DNA of 9,376 bases, from assembly GCA_051892195.1 (NCBI GenBank), contig JBJFFZ010000117.1:1-9376 (forward strand), read 5' to 3'. Under the pieces are notes generated by a model that saw only the letters and a list, made by a program, of their open reading frames with translations, was not told the DNA's origin and did not search any database. Positions 1-6,891 of this stretch are shown here, in pieces. This stretch comes from CAKQOE01 sp051892195 (GTDB lineage Bacteria; Bacillota; Clostridia; Peptostreptococcales; Anaerovoracaceae). A program made the translations under genes and the position numbers. Position 1 is the first letter of the stretch; the number at the start of each line of letters is the position of its first letter.

Positions 1-50
1 TAAAAAACTGCTTCGGGGCTTTGTCTGTCCGGCGCGGCCTCTGGCCGCAC

Positions 51-83
51 AAAAAGAGACGGCCCGCAGGCTCAGGCCGTCTC
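51..83 (-). terminator. Intrinsic terminator, minus strand
   Basis: A perfect 9-bp stem pairs GAGACGGCC (56-64) with GGCCGTCTC (75-83) around a 10-nt loop. On the minus strand it is followed directly by TTTTTGTG (55-48), the usual arrangement of a rho-independent terminator. It lies about 130 nt beyond the 3' end of tRNA-Lys, so it may catch read-through from the tRNA or end a separate minus-strand transcript. No plus-strand T-run follows it. Confidence 0.7.
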
Positions 84-171
84 CCGTTCTGCCGCCGGGC
101 GGCAGCAAAACAGGAAGTTCCCTGCACAAGTGGTTCTGATCAGGAATCAGGGTGTTTGCGATTTCTTTCGG
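84..171. other. Short non-coding stretch with small hairpins
   Basis: No credible coding frame is seen here. It holds a 6-bp GC hairpin (CTGCCG 89-94 with CGGCAG 100-105, loop CCGGG) and a weaker 5-bp inverted repeat, CTGAT/ATCAG, around 136-150. It sits between two minus-strand terminators, so it could be the body of a short minus-strand RNA or simply the tail beyond tRNA-Lys. No promoter was recognised inside it. Confidence 0.35.
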
Positions 172-206
172 AAAAAAGAAAAAACCCAAGCAAATGCTTG
201 GGTTTT
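172..206 (-). terminator. Terminator of tRNA-Lys
   Basis: The inverted repeat AAAACCCAAGC (181-191) and GCTTGGGTTTT (196-206) forms an 11-bp stem with a 4-nt loop. On the minus strand the stem runs into a T-rich tract broken by one C (184-172). It starts 4 nt beyond the CCA end of tRNA-Lys, so it is the natural terminator of that transcript. The plus strand also has five Ts at 203-207, so some bidirectional activity is possible. Confidence 0.85.
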
Positions 207-209
207 TGA

Positions 210-285
210 TGGTACATCTTCAGGGGCTCGAACCCTGGACACCCTGATTAAGAGTCAGGTGCTCTACCAGCTGAGCTAAAGATGC
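210..285 (-). tRNA. tRNA-Lys (anticodon CTT)
   Basis: Read on the minus strand, this 76-nt segment folds as a complete tRNA. The acceptor arm pairs GCATCTT with AAGATGT, with a G-U at the first pair, and is followed by discriminator A and an encoded CCA (complement at 210-212). The D-arm contains AGCTCAGCTGGTAGAGC. The anticodon stem CCTGA/TCAGG carries the loop CTCTTAA, which places anticodon CTT (complement at 250-252) and reads the lysine codon AAG. The T-arm contains GGTTCGAGCC. It appears to be a single-tRNA transcription unit with its own promoter (315-343) and terminator (172-206), transcribed divergently from the gene at 503. The cloverleaf and anticodon are seen directly; the lysine identity follows from the genetic code. 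Confidence 0.97.
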
Positions 286-314
286 ACAACCGTATCGCTA
301 TCAGCGACTTTTAT

Positions 315-343
315 ATGATAACAAAACCACGATATCATGTCAA
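315..343 (-). promoter_or_regulatory. Promoter of tRNA-Lys
   Basis: On the minus strand a consensus TTGACA (343-338) is followed after exactly 17 bp by TATCAT (320-315). The predicted start is near 308, about 23 nt upstream of the mature tRNA 5' end. A perfect -35 box, ideal spacing and a good -10 box fit a strong constitutive sigma-A type promoter, as expected for a stable RNA gene. Confidence 0.85.
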
Positions 344-433
344 GGAAAATTTGAAAAATATTTTCTAAAGGAGTTTTCGGAGAATTTGTGAATAAGATAA
401 AGAAAACGGAAGCACAATAGACAGTGTCATGAA

Positions 434-449
434 GGCCGCGGCTGCGGCC
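434..449 (+). other. GC hairpin in the leader of the EKN-repeat ORF
   Basis: A 6-bp GC-only stem pairs GGCCGC (434-439) with GCGGCC (444-449) around loop GGCT. It lies about 50 nt upstream of the ATG at 503 in an otherwise A-rich leader. No T-run follows, so it is not a terminator. No convincing promoter was found between 344 and 433 for the downstream ORF. Confidence 0.35.
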
Positions 450-491
450 GGAATGTGGCGAAAATGAAGAGAAAAAGATGCAGGGCGCATC

Positions 492-499
492 GGGGAGGA
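492..499 (+). promoter_or_regulatory. Ribosome binding site choosing the ATG at 503
   Basis: GGGGAGGA ends 3 nt before ATG at 503. The upstream in-frame ATG at 455 has no comparable site, so translation most likely begins at 503. Confidence 0.6.
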
Positions 500-502
500 A
501 CT

Positions 503-706
503 ATGTCTGAATACAATAAGAACAGAATGTCTTCAGAAAACTGCAGAGACAAGAACTCTGTGACACAGCAGGAGACTGACAACAGCAACAAGGCTGAAAA
601 GAACGAAAAGAACGAAAAGAACGAGAGAAACGAAAGAAACGAAAAAAACGAAAAGAATGAGAAGAGCGGTTATTCCGGCTTAAAGCTCCAGAGCAGAAAG
701 CAGTAG
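503..706 (+). CDS. Small EKN-repeat protein, function unknown
   Basis: This is a 67-residue ORF starting MSEYNKNRMSSENC. I do not recognise a family. The N-terminal half is polar (Ser, Asn, Gln, Asp, one Cys). The centre is a run of seven to eight tripeptides Glu-(Lys/Arg)-Asn, encoded by tandem 9-bp units at 596-667, and it ends in a short basic tail (KLQSRKQ). There is no signal peptide or membrane segment, so a soluble, highly charged, probably disordered cytoplasmic protein is expected. The start rests on the GGGGAGGA site at 492-499; an upstream ATG at 455 would add 16 basic residues without a good site. The gene is divergent from tRNA-Lys and followed by a structured tail ending in the terminator at 875-920. 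The repeat may vary in copy number between strains. Simple composition leaves some risk that it is spurious. Confidence 0.5.
   Translation: MSEYNKNRMSSENCRDKNSVTQQETDNSNKAEKNEKNEKNERNERNEKNEKNEKSGYSGLKLQSRKQ
596..667 (+). repeat. Tandem 9-bp repeat, about 7-8 copies
   Basis: Consecutive units of the type GAAAAGAAC start at 596, 605 and 614 as identical copies. Diverged copies follow at 623, 632, 641 and 650, and a partial one at 659. Each unit encodes Glu-Lys/Arg-Asn. Most differences keep Glu and Asn and change Lys to Arg or are silent, which suggests the repeat is maintained as protein. Confidence 0.85.
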
Positions 707-874
707 AGCTGTCAGCAGGAAATCAGAGGCGGACAGTGATGGGGCAGACAGAGTCTGCGTCAGAGTCCGTATGAAAATGTGATGCGGGGTGATGGACTGC
801 GGAAGGCTGCGGGCATAGGAAGAAAATCATCGGACTTTGGATCCGCAGCTATGGACTGAGTCGGGACTCCGCGC
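707..874. other. Structured non-coding stretch between the small ORF and its terminator
   Basis: No gene is seen here. CGGAC (730-734) pairs with GTCCG (765-769) and encloses GCAGAC (744-749) paired with GTCTGC (753-758). Downstream, CTGCGG occurs twice, near 797 and 808, and either copy could pair with CCGCAG at 843-848. GAGT (858-861) can pair with ACTC (866-869). The stretch runs directly into the strong terminator at 875-920. It is either an unusually structured 3' UTR or a small RNA. No known riboswitch or T-box core is recognisable. Confidence 0.4.
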
Positions 875-920
875 AAAAGGGTCAATGCAGTGTGAAAAAC
901 GCGCTGCAGTGACCCTTTTT
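875..920 (+). terminator. Strong intrinsic terminator
   Basis: AAAAGGGTCA (875-884) pairs perfectly with TGACCCTTTT (910-919). After one mismatch (A885-G909), TGCAGTGT (886-893) pairs with GCGCTGCA (901-908), including a G-U, around loop GAAAAAC. The right arm ends in TTTTT (916-920). It separates the small-ORF region from the zinc-ribbon operon and may work partly in both directions. Confidence 0.9.
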
Positions 921-967
921 CTTCTTCTGCAGAACAGAACGAAATACCATTATATGGTGGGTTTTCA

Positions 968-996
968 TTGATATGAATTGTTGCTTGGTATATAAT
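968..996 (+). promoter_or_regulatory. Promoter of the zinc-ribbon/UPF0182 operon
   Basis: TTGATA (968-973) is followed after 17 bp by a perfect TATAAT (991-996) in an AT-rich region just downstream of a terminator. The predicted start is near 1003, giving a leader of about 60 nt before ATG 1065. The expected class is a housekeeping sigma-A promoter. Confidence 0.85.
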
Positions 997-1064
997 GTTT
1001 ATCTGTATAGGTTTGTTTTGATTTATGCACGTTTCCAATAAAACGTTGGGGGATATAATCTAAG

Positions 1065-3578
1065 ATGAAGTGTAAAGAATGTGGCAGTGAACTGTTTCCA
1101 GGCACCAGAAAATGTCCTTATTGCGGAACCAGGGTTGATTCGCCTGTGCGGAAAGCGTCAGACTCCTTTGACTGGGGCGGAACGTCCGGTCCCGCTGACC
1201 GTAAAAAGAAAAAGGACATTTCCATCGACTGGAACGCAGGAAAAATCTTTGACCGGAGCTCCGGTCAGGTCTACAGTCAGGCCAGCAACTCCTGGTCAGA
1301 GCCGGAAGATGTGAAGGATCTGTTTACTTTTGATGAAAAAAATGAAGAGTTTCAGGAGGTACTGGATCGGCAGGTGGAATCCATCGCCGAATCCGTCCCT
1401 GATTATGTGCCTTCCTCCGGCCGTATGTTTGACCTGCCTTCCACCATGGATATGGGGCTGTTTGATTCGCTGATCAACGATGACGTGGACGTGAGCCTGG
1501 TGGACAAGGACGGCGGGGAGCATACCGTTGCAGAGCTTCGGGGCATAAAAGTCCCTGAGGCAGAAAAGCCGGAAAAACCGGATATTATCAAAGTGACGGC
1601 GGATCACGGGGATGATGATGACACTGCAGCTGCCGGGGAAACAGCCCGCGTAGCTTCGGAAACGGGGGGTCCAGTCGGGGAAGATCCTGACCGGCCGATT
1701 CTGCCGGATGAAAATGTGCAGGTTGTCTATGAAACACCGGATTCCATACGCCGCAGCTCCTATACAAAGGAAGAAGAGGACCGGGTTTTTGACGGACTCA
1801 GGAAGCTCATGGATGCAGAAGAAAAGTTCAAGGATGACCTTGAGCGGGTTTCCTTCCTGACACAGGAGGAACTGGAGCAGGCCGAAAAGATTGAGCAGAA
1901 GAAGCAGAAGCTTACCTTTGTTCCGACGGTTGCCTTCCGGTCTTTAGAAGATGAATATGCAGATTACTGCGACGAAAACGGCATTGAAAAGCCGGAGCCT
2001 CTGAAAGTTTCAGAAGACAGAAAGCCGAGACAGCCGGAAGAAAAAACCGAAAAGAATGAAAGCTCCCATGTGATTTCCGAGGCGGCAGGGTTCCTGAACC
2101 GTTACCGGAACCGCAGTGCAGACCGGGACAAGAAGGCAGTGGAAATCAAGATCAACGAGCCTTCCGGCACCAGAGTCACTGTAAAAACCCAGGAATTCCA
2201 CATAGCCGGAGAAGAGGACGGCAGAGATACCCAGACGAGGGAAGTGAACATGGAAGAGGTGGTAAACGCCCCTAAGAATGTTCAGGTCTCTGTGGAGGTC
2301 AGCGCGGCTCAGGGAAATGCTTCTGTGGAAGTGACCCGGCGTCATGACGGCGCTACGGTTGTAAAGACGGTGGATCACGCAAATCAGGAGCATATGTATG
2401 TCGATAGCGAAGAGCAGGAAATAAAAGAGACTGCCGAAGTACCTGAAGAACCTCTCAATGAAGAAGAAACAGATGCGGAAACAGGTGCGGAAGCGGAAGC
2501 AGAAGGTGACGGAGGATCCTTCTGGGAGAGAGCCGATCAGGCCACCCGTATGACCATCACGGATATCTTCGGGCCGGAAGCCAGAAAGATTCTGGACCAG
2601 ATCGACCGGAAACGGGAAGAAGAGGATGCTGCCGTAAGGAAAGATATGGAGGATTCTCTGATTCTGGACATCAATCCGGACGATATACGGCTGACACCGG
2701 ACCAGACTATGGCGCTACATACCGTTTCCTTTGAAGCGGTTCCGGGTTATCAGCTGAAAGAAGAAATCGAGGCAGAGGATATTCCGGCAGCGGAAGAAAC
2801 AGCAGAGATTCCGGACATCGAAGGCATAGAAGAAATCGAAGGCACAGAAGAAACAGAGGATACAGGCGAGGCGGAAGGGCCTTCCGGCCAGCCGGAGCTG
2901 ACGGAAGCGAGGGGGCCTGAAGAAACAGAAGCCGTGGAAGACTTCGATGAGCAAACGGAAGCAGAGGTCCATGAAGGGACTGCCATATCCGGTGAAACGG
3001 AGACTGCAGAAGAAGACATTCCTCCGGTTGTGGAAACGCCGCCGCAGGCTGTGGCTCCTGTAAAAACAGAGGAAGATCTGATTGAAGAACATGCTGCGGA
3101 GCAGGAAATCCCTGAAAAAGAAGCTGCAGCAGCCGCTGCAGAAACAGCAGAGGAACAGGGTCTGCAGCACAGAGATAAGGTTCAGAGCAAGGCGGATAAG
3201 GCCCTTGCAAAAGAAGCCGAACGCCAGAAGAAGCGTGCCGAAAAAGCGCAGAAGAAGCTTCTGAAGGAAAATGAAACAGAAAAGAAGAGCATGAGTCCTG
3301 TGATCAAAGGACTGATTGTGATTCTTGCGCTGGCTCTCATAGCAGAATTTTCCGTATTCGGGATCAAGCTGTTTGCCAGCGGCTCTCAGGCAGCTGTTTT
3401 TATTGACAAAATAGAAGAAAGTGTTGTGGGACTTTTCCAGGGAAATGGAAACTCAGATGAGCATCTGCCTGCAGATGCCGGGGGGACGCCAGAGGCGTCG
3501 GGCACAGGAGATACCGGGGATACTGGAGATACCGGGAATTCCGGCAGTACCGGGGAGCAGCCGGCCCAGGGCGCTTAG
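1065..3578 (+). CDS. Acidic single-pass membrane protein with N-terminal zinc ribbon
   Basis: The 837-residue product opens with a zinc ribbon: C3-x2-C6 and C17-P-Y-C20, the typical 'MKCKECG...CPYCG' form of bacterial zinc-ribbon proteins. A very long, low-complexity, Glu/Asp-rich region follows, with clear runs of short EIEG/EETE-type repeats around residues 575-700. A Lys/Glu-rich, coiled-coil-like segment (about 702-748) leads into one hydrophobic helix (about 749-771). The last 65 residues include a Gly-Asp-Thr repeat tail. A cytoplasmic N-terminus with an exported tail is inferred from the lack of a signal peptide and the basic residues before the helix. The start follows a weak G-rich site (1048-1052) and gives the intact first Cys pair. 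The UPF0182 gene begins 32 bp downstream. Beyond a possible scaffolding or regulatory role beside UPF0182, no function can be assigned. Confidence 0.9.
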   Translation: MKCKECGSELFPGTRKCPYCGTRVDSPVRKASDSFDWGGTSGPADRKKKKDISIDWNAGKIFDRSSGQVYSQASNSWSEPEDVKDLFTFDEKNEEFQEVLDRQVESIAESVPDYVPSSGRMFDLPSTMDMGLFDSLINDDVDVSLVDKDGGEHTVAELRGIKVPEAEKPEKPDIIKVTADHGDDDDTAAAGETARVASETGGPVGEDPDRPILPDENVQVVYETPDSIRRSSYTKEEEDRVFDGLRKLMDAEEKFKDDLERVSFLTQEELEQAEKIEQKKQKLTFVPTVAFRSLEDEYADYCDENGIEKPEPLKVSEDRKPRQPEEKTEKNESSHVISEAAGFLNRYRNRSADRDKKAVEIKINEPSGTRVTVKTQEFHIAGEEDGRDTQTREVNMEEVVNAPKNVQVSVEVSAAQGNASVEVTRRHDGATVVKTVDHANQEHMYVDSEEQEIKETAEVPEEPLNEEETDAETGAEAEAEGDGGSFWERADQATRMTITDIFGPEARKILDQIDRKREEEDAAVRKDMEDSLILDINPDDIRLTPDQTMALHTVSFEAVPGYQLKEEIEAEDIPAAEETAEIPDIEGIEEIEGTEETEDTGEAEGPSGQPELTEARGPEETEAVEDFDEQTEAEVHEGTAISGETETAEEDIPPVVETPPQAVAPVKTEEDLIEEHAAEQEIPEKEAAAAAAETAEEQGLQHRDKVQSKADKALAKEAERQKKRAEKAQKKLLKENETEKKSMSPVIKGLIVILALALIAEFSVFGIKLFASGSQAAVFIDKIEESVVGLFQGNGNSDEHLPADAGGTPEASGTGDTGDTGDTGNSGSTGEQPAQGA
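3501..3557 (+). repeat. Gly-Asp-Thr coding repeat in the protein tail
   Basis: Related 9-bp units (GGAGATACC, GGGGATACT, GGAGATACC, GGGAATTCC) follow one another and encode GDT, GDT, GDT and GNS in the C-terminal tail of the zinc-ribbon protein. Differences are mostly at third positions. Such a tail after a membrane helix is likely a flexible extracytoplasmic spacer. Confidence 0.6.
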
Positions 3579-3610
3579 CAAGTAAGAGATTCATTCAGGA
3601 GGATTTCTAA

Positions 3611-6600
3611 ATGAAAGAAAAAAAAGGGAAAGGAAAGATCGGGCTCTTAGCCGTGCTTGTGGTGCTGGCTCTGATCGTGATCTTCTTTGGAACCATCGTG
3701 ACATTCGTGACGGATTACTGGTGGTTCAAGGACCTGGGCTATACGCAGGTCTTCTTCACCAAGTTGTTTACTGAGATCAAAATCGCGGTGCCGACGCTCA
3801 TTGTGATCTTTGGACTGGCGCAGCTGTATCTGACCACCCTGCGCCGCGAGTATATGAAAAAACTGGAAACTGTAGAGGGACATGCCTCGGACAAGTCCAT
3901 CAAACGGTTTACGGTGCTCATCAGCGCGGCATTTTCCTGTGTCATGACCTACATGATCACCACCAGTCTGTGGCAGCAGATTCTGTACGCCATGAACAGC
4001 ACCGAGTTCAATGTAACGGACCCGATTTTCAACAACGATATTTCGTTTTACGTGTTCCGGCTGGCGCTGATGAACAGCTGCAGCAGCCTGTCCCTTGTGG
4101 TGGTTTTTGCATTCCTGGCTCTGACCGTAGGGTACTATATGTACCTGCTCAGCGTCCGCAGACCGACTATTCTTGAAGAGAAAGAGGTCTACACTGCAGA
4201 GGAATACAGCGATTATCAGAACGGCGCCTATGAGGACGATATCCCTGAACAGGACAGGCCGTACGGTGTGTTCGGCGAGATGTTCGGCAATATGTTCAAG
4301 GACGGTCCGGGTGCCCGGACACCAAAGCCAAAGAAGCAGATGAACCGGAGCAATTTTGCTATTCTTGGAAAGATTGCCGCAAGACAGCTGACCATTCTGG
4401 GAGTTCTGTTCTTCCTGATGGTGGCAGCTACCTTCTTCCTGCGCCAGTTTGATCTGCTGTATTCGCCTACAGGCGTTGTTTACGGCGCCGGCTTTACGGA
4501 TATAAAGATCACGCTTCTGAGCTACCGGATCGAAATCGTTCTGGCGCTCCTTTCCGCTGTTATGATCATCGTATGCGGTGTGCGGAAGAAGTTCAAATCC
4601 ATGCTCATTCTGCCGGTGGTTATGATTGCAGTCTCTGTGGGCTCAGGGATTCTTGGGGGCGCAGTGCAGTCTCTGGTTGTTGCTCCGGACGAATTCAACA
4701 AAGAATCCGAGTACCTGGAAAACAACATGAAGTACACTCAGATGGCATACGGGATTGATGAGGTGGTGGACACGGAGTTTTCCGCAAAGGGCACTCTGAC
4801 GGCACAGAACATCAAGGACAACCAGCCGACCATTTCCAATATCCGAATCAACGACTTCGGGCCGTCCAAGCAGTTCTACAACCAGACGCAGAGTATCCGT
4901 ACCTACTACAGCTTTAACGATGTTGACGTGGACAGATATATGATCGACGGCGAATATACCCAGACCTTCTTATCTGCCCGCGAAATGAACAGCTCCAATC
5001 TGGGCACGGATGTGTCGTGGCTTTCCAAGCACATCAAGTATACCCACGGCTACGGCATCACCCTTTCCAGAGTGGATGCCATCACAGCGACCGGTCAGCC
5101 GGAAATGCTGGTGGACAACATTCCTCCGGTTTCCGATACGGAGGACCTGAAGGTCACAAGACCGGAAATCTACTTCGGAGAGTCTACGGATGATTATGTC
5201 ATCACAAACACCAACGAAAAGGAATTTGACTATCCGAGCGGAAATGAGAACGTCTACAGCGAATACGAAGGGGAACACGGCATCCGCCTGTCCCTGTTCA
5301 AGCGGCTGTTTTACGCAGTGAAGGAACAGAATCTCAAGATTCTTGTTTCCACAAATATCACAAAGGATTCAAAGATCCTGTACGAAAGAAATATCATGGA
5401 TCGTGTGACAAAGATCGCACCGTTCCTGTCCTATGATTCCGACCCGTATATCGTGGTTTCCGAGAGCGGACAGCTTTACTGGATCATGGATGCCTACACC
5501 ATGAGCAACTACTATCCGTATTCCGAAAAATCCACTCTGGGTGACGGGATCACAACATTCAACTATATCCGCAATCCGATCAAGGTTGTGATCAACGCCT
5601 ATGACGGAAGCACCAGCTTCTACAAGGTGACGGATGAGCCGATCTGCGAGACCATCAGCAAGATCTACCCGGGTCTGATTAAGGATGCGTCTGAGATGCC
5701 GGAGGATCTGCAGGAGCATATCCGCTACTCCAACACGCTGTTTGCCATCCAGGCGCAGATTTACCAGAGATACCACATGACGGATGTCAGTGCGTTCTAT
5801 CTCAACGAAGACCGGTGGAGCATCGGAACCGAGATCTATGGTCAGGAAGAAAAGACCATGGAACCGAACTACTATATCATGAAGCTTCCGGGTCAGGAAA
5901 AGGAAGAGTTTATCAATTCCATTCCGTTTACACCTTCCGGAAAGAAGAATATGACGGGCCTGCTGGTGGCCAGAAATGACGGCGAGCATTACGGGGAGCT
6001 GATCAACTACCGTCTGCCGAAGGACAAGGTCATCTACGGTCCGATGCAGATCGAGTCTCAGATTGACCAGAATACGGAGATTTCCAAGGAATTCTCCCTC
6101 TGGAACTCCTCCGGCTCCAAGTATACGCGAGGGGATATGTTCGTCATTCCGATCGACGACTCTCTCCTGTATGTAGAGCCGGTTTATCTGGAATCATCCA
6201 ACGACACCAGCCTGCCGGAAGTAAAGCGCGTGATCGTTGCCTACGGTGACCAGATCGCCTACGCACCGACTCTGGCAGAGGCTCTGGACAGTCTGTTTAA
6301 TATGGGTGCTTCCTATGTGGATGAAAATACTCCTTCCGGCGAAGGTGAAACGGGCACGGAAAATACCGGCAGTCTGACCCTGAGTCAGCTGGCCCAGAAG
6401 GCAAATGAGGCGTATAATAATGCAGTAAACGCCCAGAAGAACGGGGACTGGTCCGCATACGGCCGCTACCTGAATCAGCTGCAGAGCTATCTCAGCCAGA
6501 TGACACAGGGCGGCGCAGACGCTGGTGAAGTCAGCGGAACGGAGCCTGCTCCTGAGGTAAATGAAGAAACATCGCCAATTGGCGATACAGATACGACGGC

Positions 6601-6628
6601 TCCTGCCGACGGGGAAGAGGCTGCATAG
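3611..6628 (+). CDS. UPF0182 family seven-TM membrane protein
   Basis: The 1005-residue product matches UPF0182 (COG1615), a family of unknown function in clostridia, actinobacteria and cyanobacteria. Seven hydrophobic helices are visible at about 10-33, 56-77, 99-118, 155-181, 255-277, 305-324 and 331-352. Family hallmarks include DYWWFKDLGY (35-44), DPIFNNDISFYVF (137-149), and V-x-PDEF followed by E-x3-N-N and AYGID (357-383). After helix 7 comes a large, presumably extracytoplasmic domain of about 560 residues. A conserved C-terminal helical segment (about 922-965, with GDWSAYGRYLNQL) precedes an acidic Thr/Pro/Glu tail. AGGAGGA at 3597-3603 lies 7 nt before the ATG. The gene probably shares an operon with the zinc-ribbon gene 32 bp upstream. 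A polar loop at 186-245 interrupts helices 4 and 5. The family call is firm; biochemical activity is unknown. Confidence 0.96.
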   Translation: MKEKKGKGKIGLLAVLVVLALIVIFFGTIVTFVTDYWWFKDLGYTQVFFTKLFTEIKIAVPTLIVIFGLAQLYLTTLRREYMKKLETVEGHASDKSIKRFTVLISAAFSCVMTYMITTSLWQQILYAMNSTEFNVTDPIFNNDISFYVFRLALMNSCSSLSLVVVFAFLALTVGYYMYLLSVRRPTILEEKEVYTAEEYSDYQNGAYEDDIPEQDRPYGVFGEMFGNMFKDGPGARTPKPKKQMNRSNFAILGKIAARQLTILGVLFFLMVAATFFLRQFDLLYSPTGVVYGAGFTDIKITLLSYRIEIVLALLSAVMIIVCGVRKKFKSMLILPVVMIAVSVGSGILGGAVQSLVVAPDEFNKESEYLENNMKYTQMAYGIDEVVDTEFSAKGTLTAQNIKDNQPTISNIRINDFGPSKQFYNQTQSIRTYYSFNDVDVDRYMIDGEYTQTFLSAREMNSSNLGTDVSWLSKHIKYTHGYGITLSRVDAITATGQPEMLVDNIPPVSDTEDLKVTRPEIYFGESTDDYVITNTNEKEFDYPSGNENVYSEYEGEHGIRLSLFKRLFYAVKEQNLKILVSTNITKDSKILYERNIMDRVTKIAPFLSYDSDPYIVVSESGQLYWIMDAYTMSNYYPYSEKSTLGDGITTFNYIRNPIKVVINAYDGSTSFYKVTDEPICETISKIYPGLIKDASEMPEDLQEHIRYSNTLFAIQAQIYQRYHMTDVSAFYLNEDRWSIGTEIYGQEEKTMEPNYYIMKLPGQEKEEFINSIPFTPSGKKNMTGLLVARNDGEHYGELINYRLPKDKVIYGPMQIESQIDQNTEISKEFSLWNSSGSKYTRGDMFVIPIDDSLLYVEPVYLESSNDTSLPEVKRVIVAYGDQIAYAPTLAEALDSLFNMGASYVDENTPSGEGETGTENTGSLTLSQLAQKANEAYNNAVNAQKNGDWSAYGRYLNQLQSYLSQMTQGGADAGEVSGTEPAPEVNEETSPIGDTDTTAPADGEEAA

Positions 6629-6640
6629 CAGCCTTTTTTC
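6615..6640 (+). terminator. Terminator overlapping the UPF0182 stop codon
   Basis: GGCTGC (6619-6624) pairs with GCAGCC (6628-6633) around loop ATA, followed by TTTTTT (6634-6639). A residues at 6615-6618 can extend the stem into the T-run. The left arm encodes the last sense codons, and the TAG stop (6626-6628) lies in the loop and first base of the right arm. The stem is short but GC-rich and properly placed. Confidence 0.7.
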
Positions 6641-6646
6641 CTGAGG

Positions 6647-6779
6647 CCGGGCGCCCCGCAGGGGCGCCCGGGTGCGGCTGTGCCGGGGCTTTTCGGACAC
6701 AGCCGCGAAAAGCCGGCAGCGCGTTTGCGGGGGTTCGCAGCGAAGCCGGGGCTGCCGGCTCCGGGGGACCGCGGAGCGG
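6647..6779. other. Cluster of GC-rich hairpins upstream of serS
   Basis: Four inverted repeats follow one another. An 11-bp stem (6647-6657 with 6661-6671, loop GCA) is perfect. A 9-bp stem (6674-6682 with 6698-6706) and a 10-bp stem (6711-6720 with 6751-6760) are also perfect. A 4-bp stem (6769-6772 with 6776-6779) closes the series. None is followed by a T-run. GGCTTTTCG (6687-6695) can instead pair with CGAAAAGCC (6706-6714), which overlaps arms of the second and third stems, so alternative folds are possible. No ORF or T-box core was found. Confidence 0.6.
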
Positions 6780-6877
6780 CCGTGTATCGGTAATAGGCGA
6801 TGGTAGGCATGGGCTTTAGAGCCGAGATGATGGAATTATTTATTTGTGTTTTATTTAATTTTTATATATGTTTAGTT

Positions 6878-6882
6878 GGAGG
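6878..6882 (+). promoter_or_regulatory. Ribosome binding site of serS
   Basis: GGAGG lies 9 nt before ATG 6892. A nearer ATG at 6885 is in another frame and meets a stop after five codons. The AT-rich stretch 6836-6876 must hold the promoter if serS has its own. Only weak boxes are visible, for example TTGTGT at 6844 with TATGTT at 6867. Confidence 0.7.
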
Positions 6883-6891
6883 CAATGAAAA

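Noticed and set aside
21..209. 62-codon plus-strand frame
   Set aside because: It crosses two hairpins and the tRNA-Lys terminator, has no ribosome binding site, and its composition is unlike a protein.
596..667. Short tandem repeat considered as a CRISPR array
   Set aside because: Units are 9 bp with no spacers and they encode a peptide repeat.
858..920. GGGACTCCGCG followed by a terminator, superficially T-box-like
   Set aside because: It lacks the GGTGGNACCGCG core, and no amino-acid-related gene follows; the next gene is a zinc-ribbon membrane protein with its own promoter.
5369..5989. 206-codon minus-strand frame inside the UPF0182 gene
   Set aside because: It is a shadow of the conserved UPF0182 coding frame, with no family resemblance of its own.
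6762..6779. GGGGGACCGCGG resembles a T-box core upstream of serS
   Set aside because: The T needed in the tRNA-binding TGGN is missing, there is no terminator or antiterminator between it and serS, and no Stem I specifier structure was seen.
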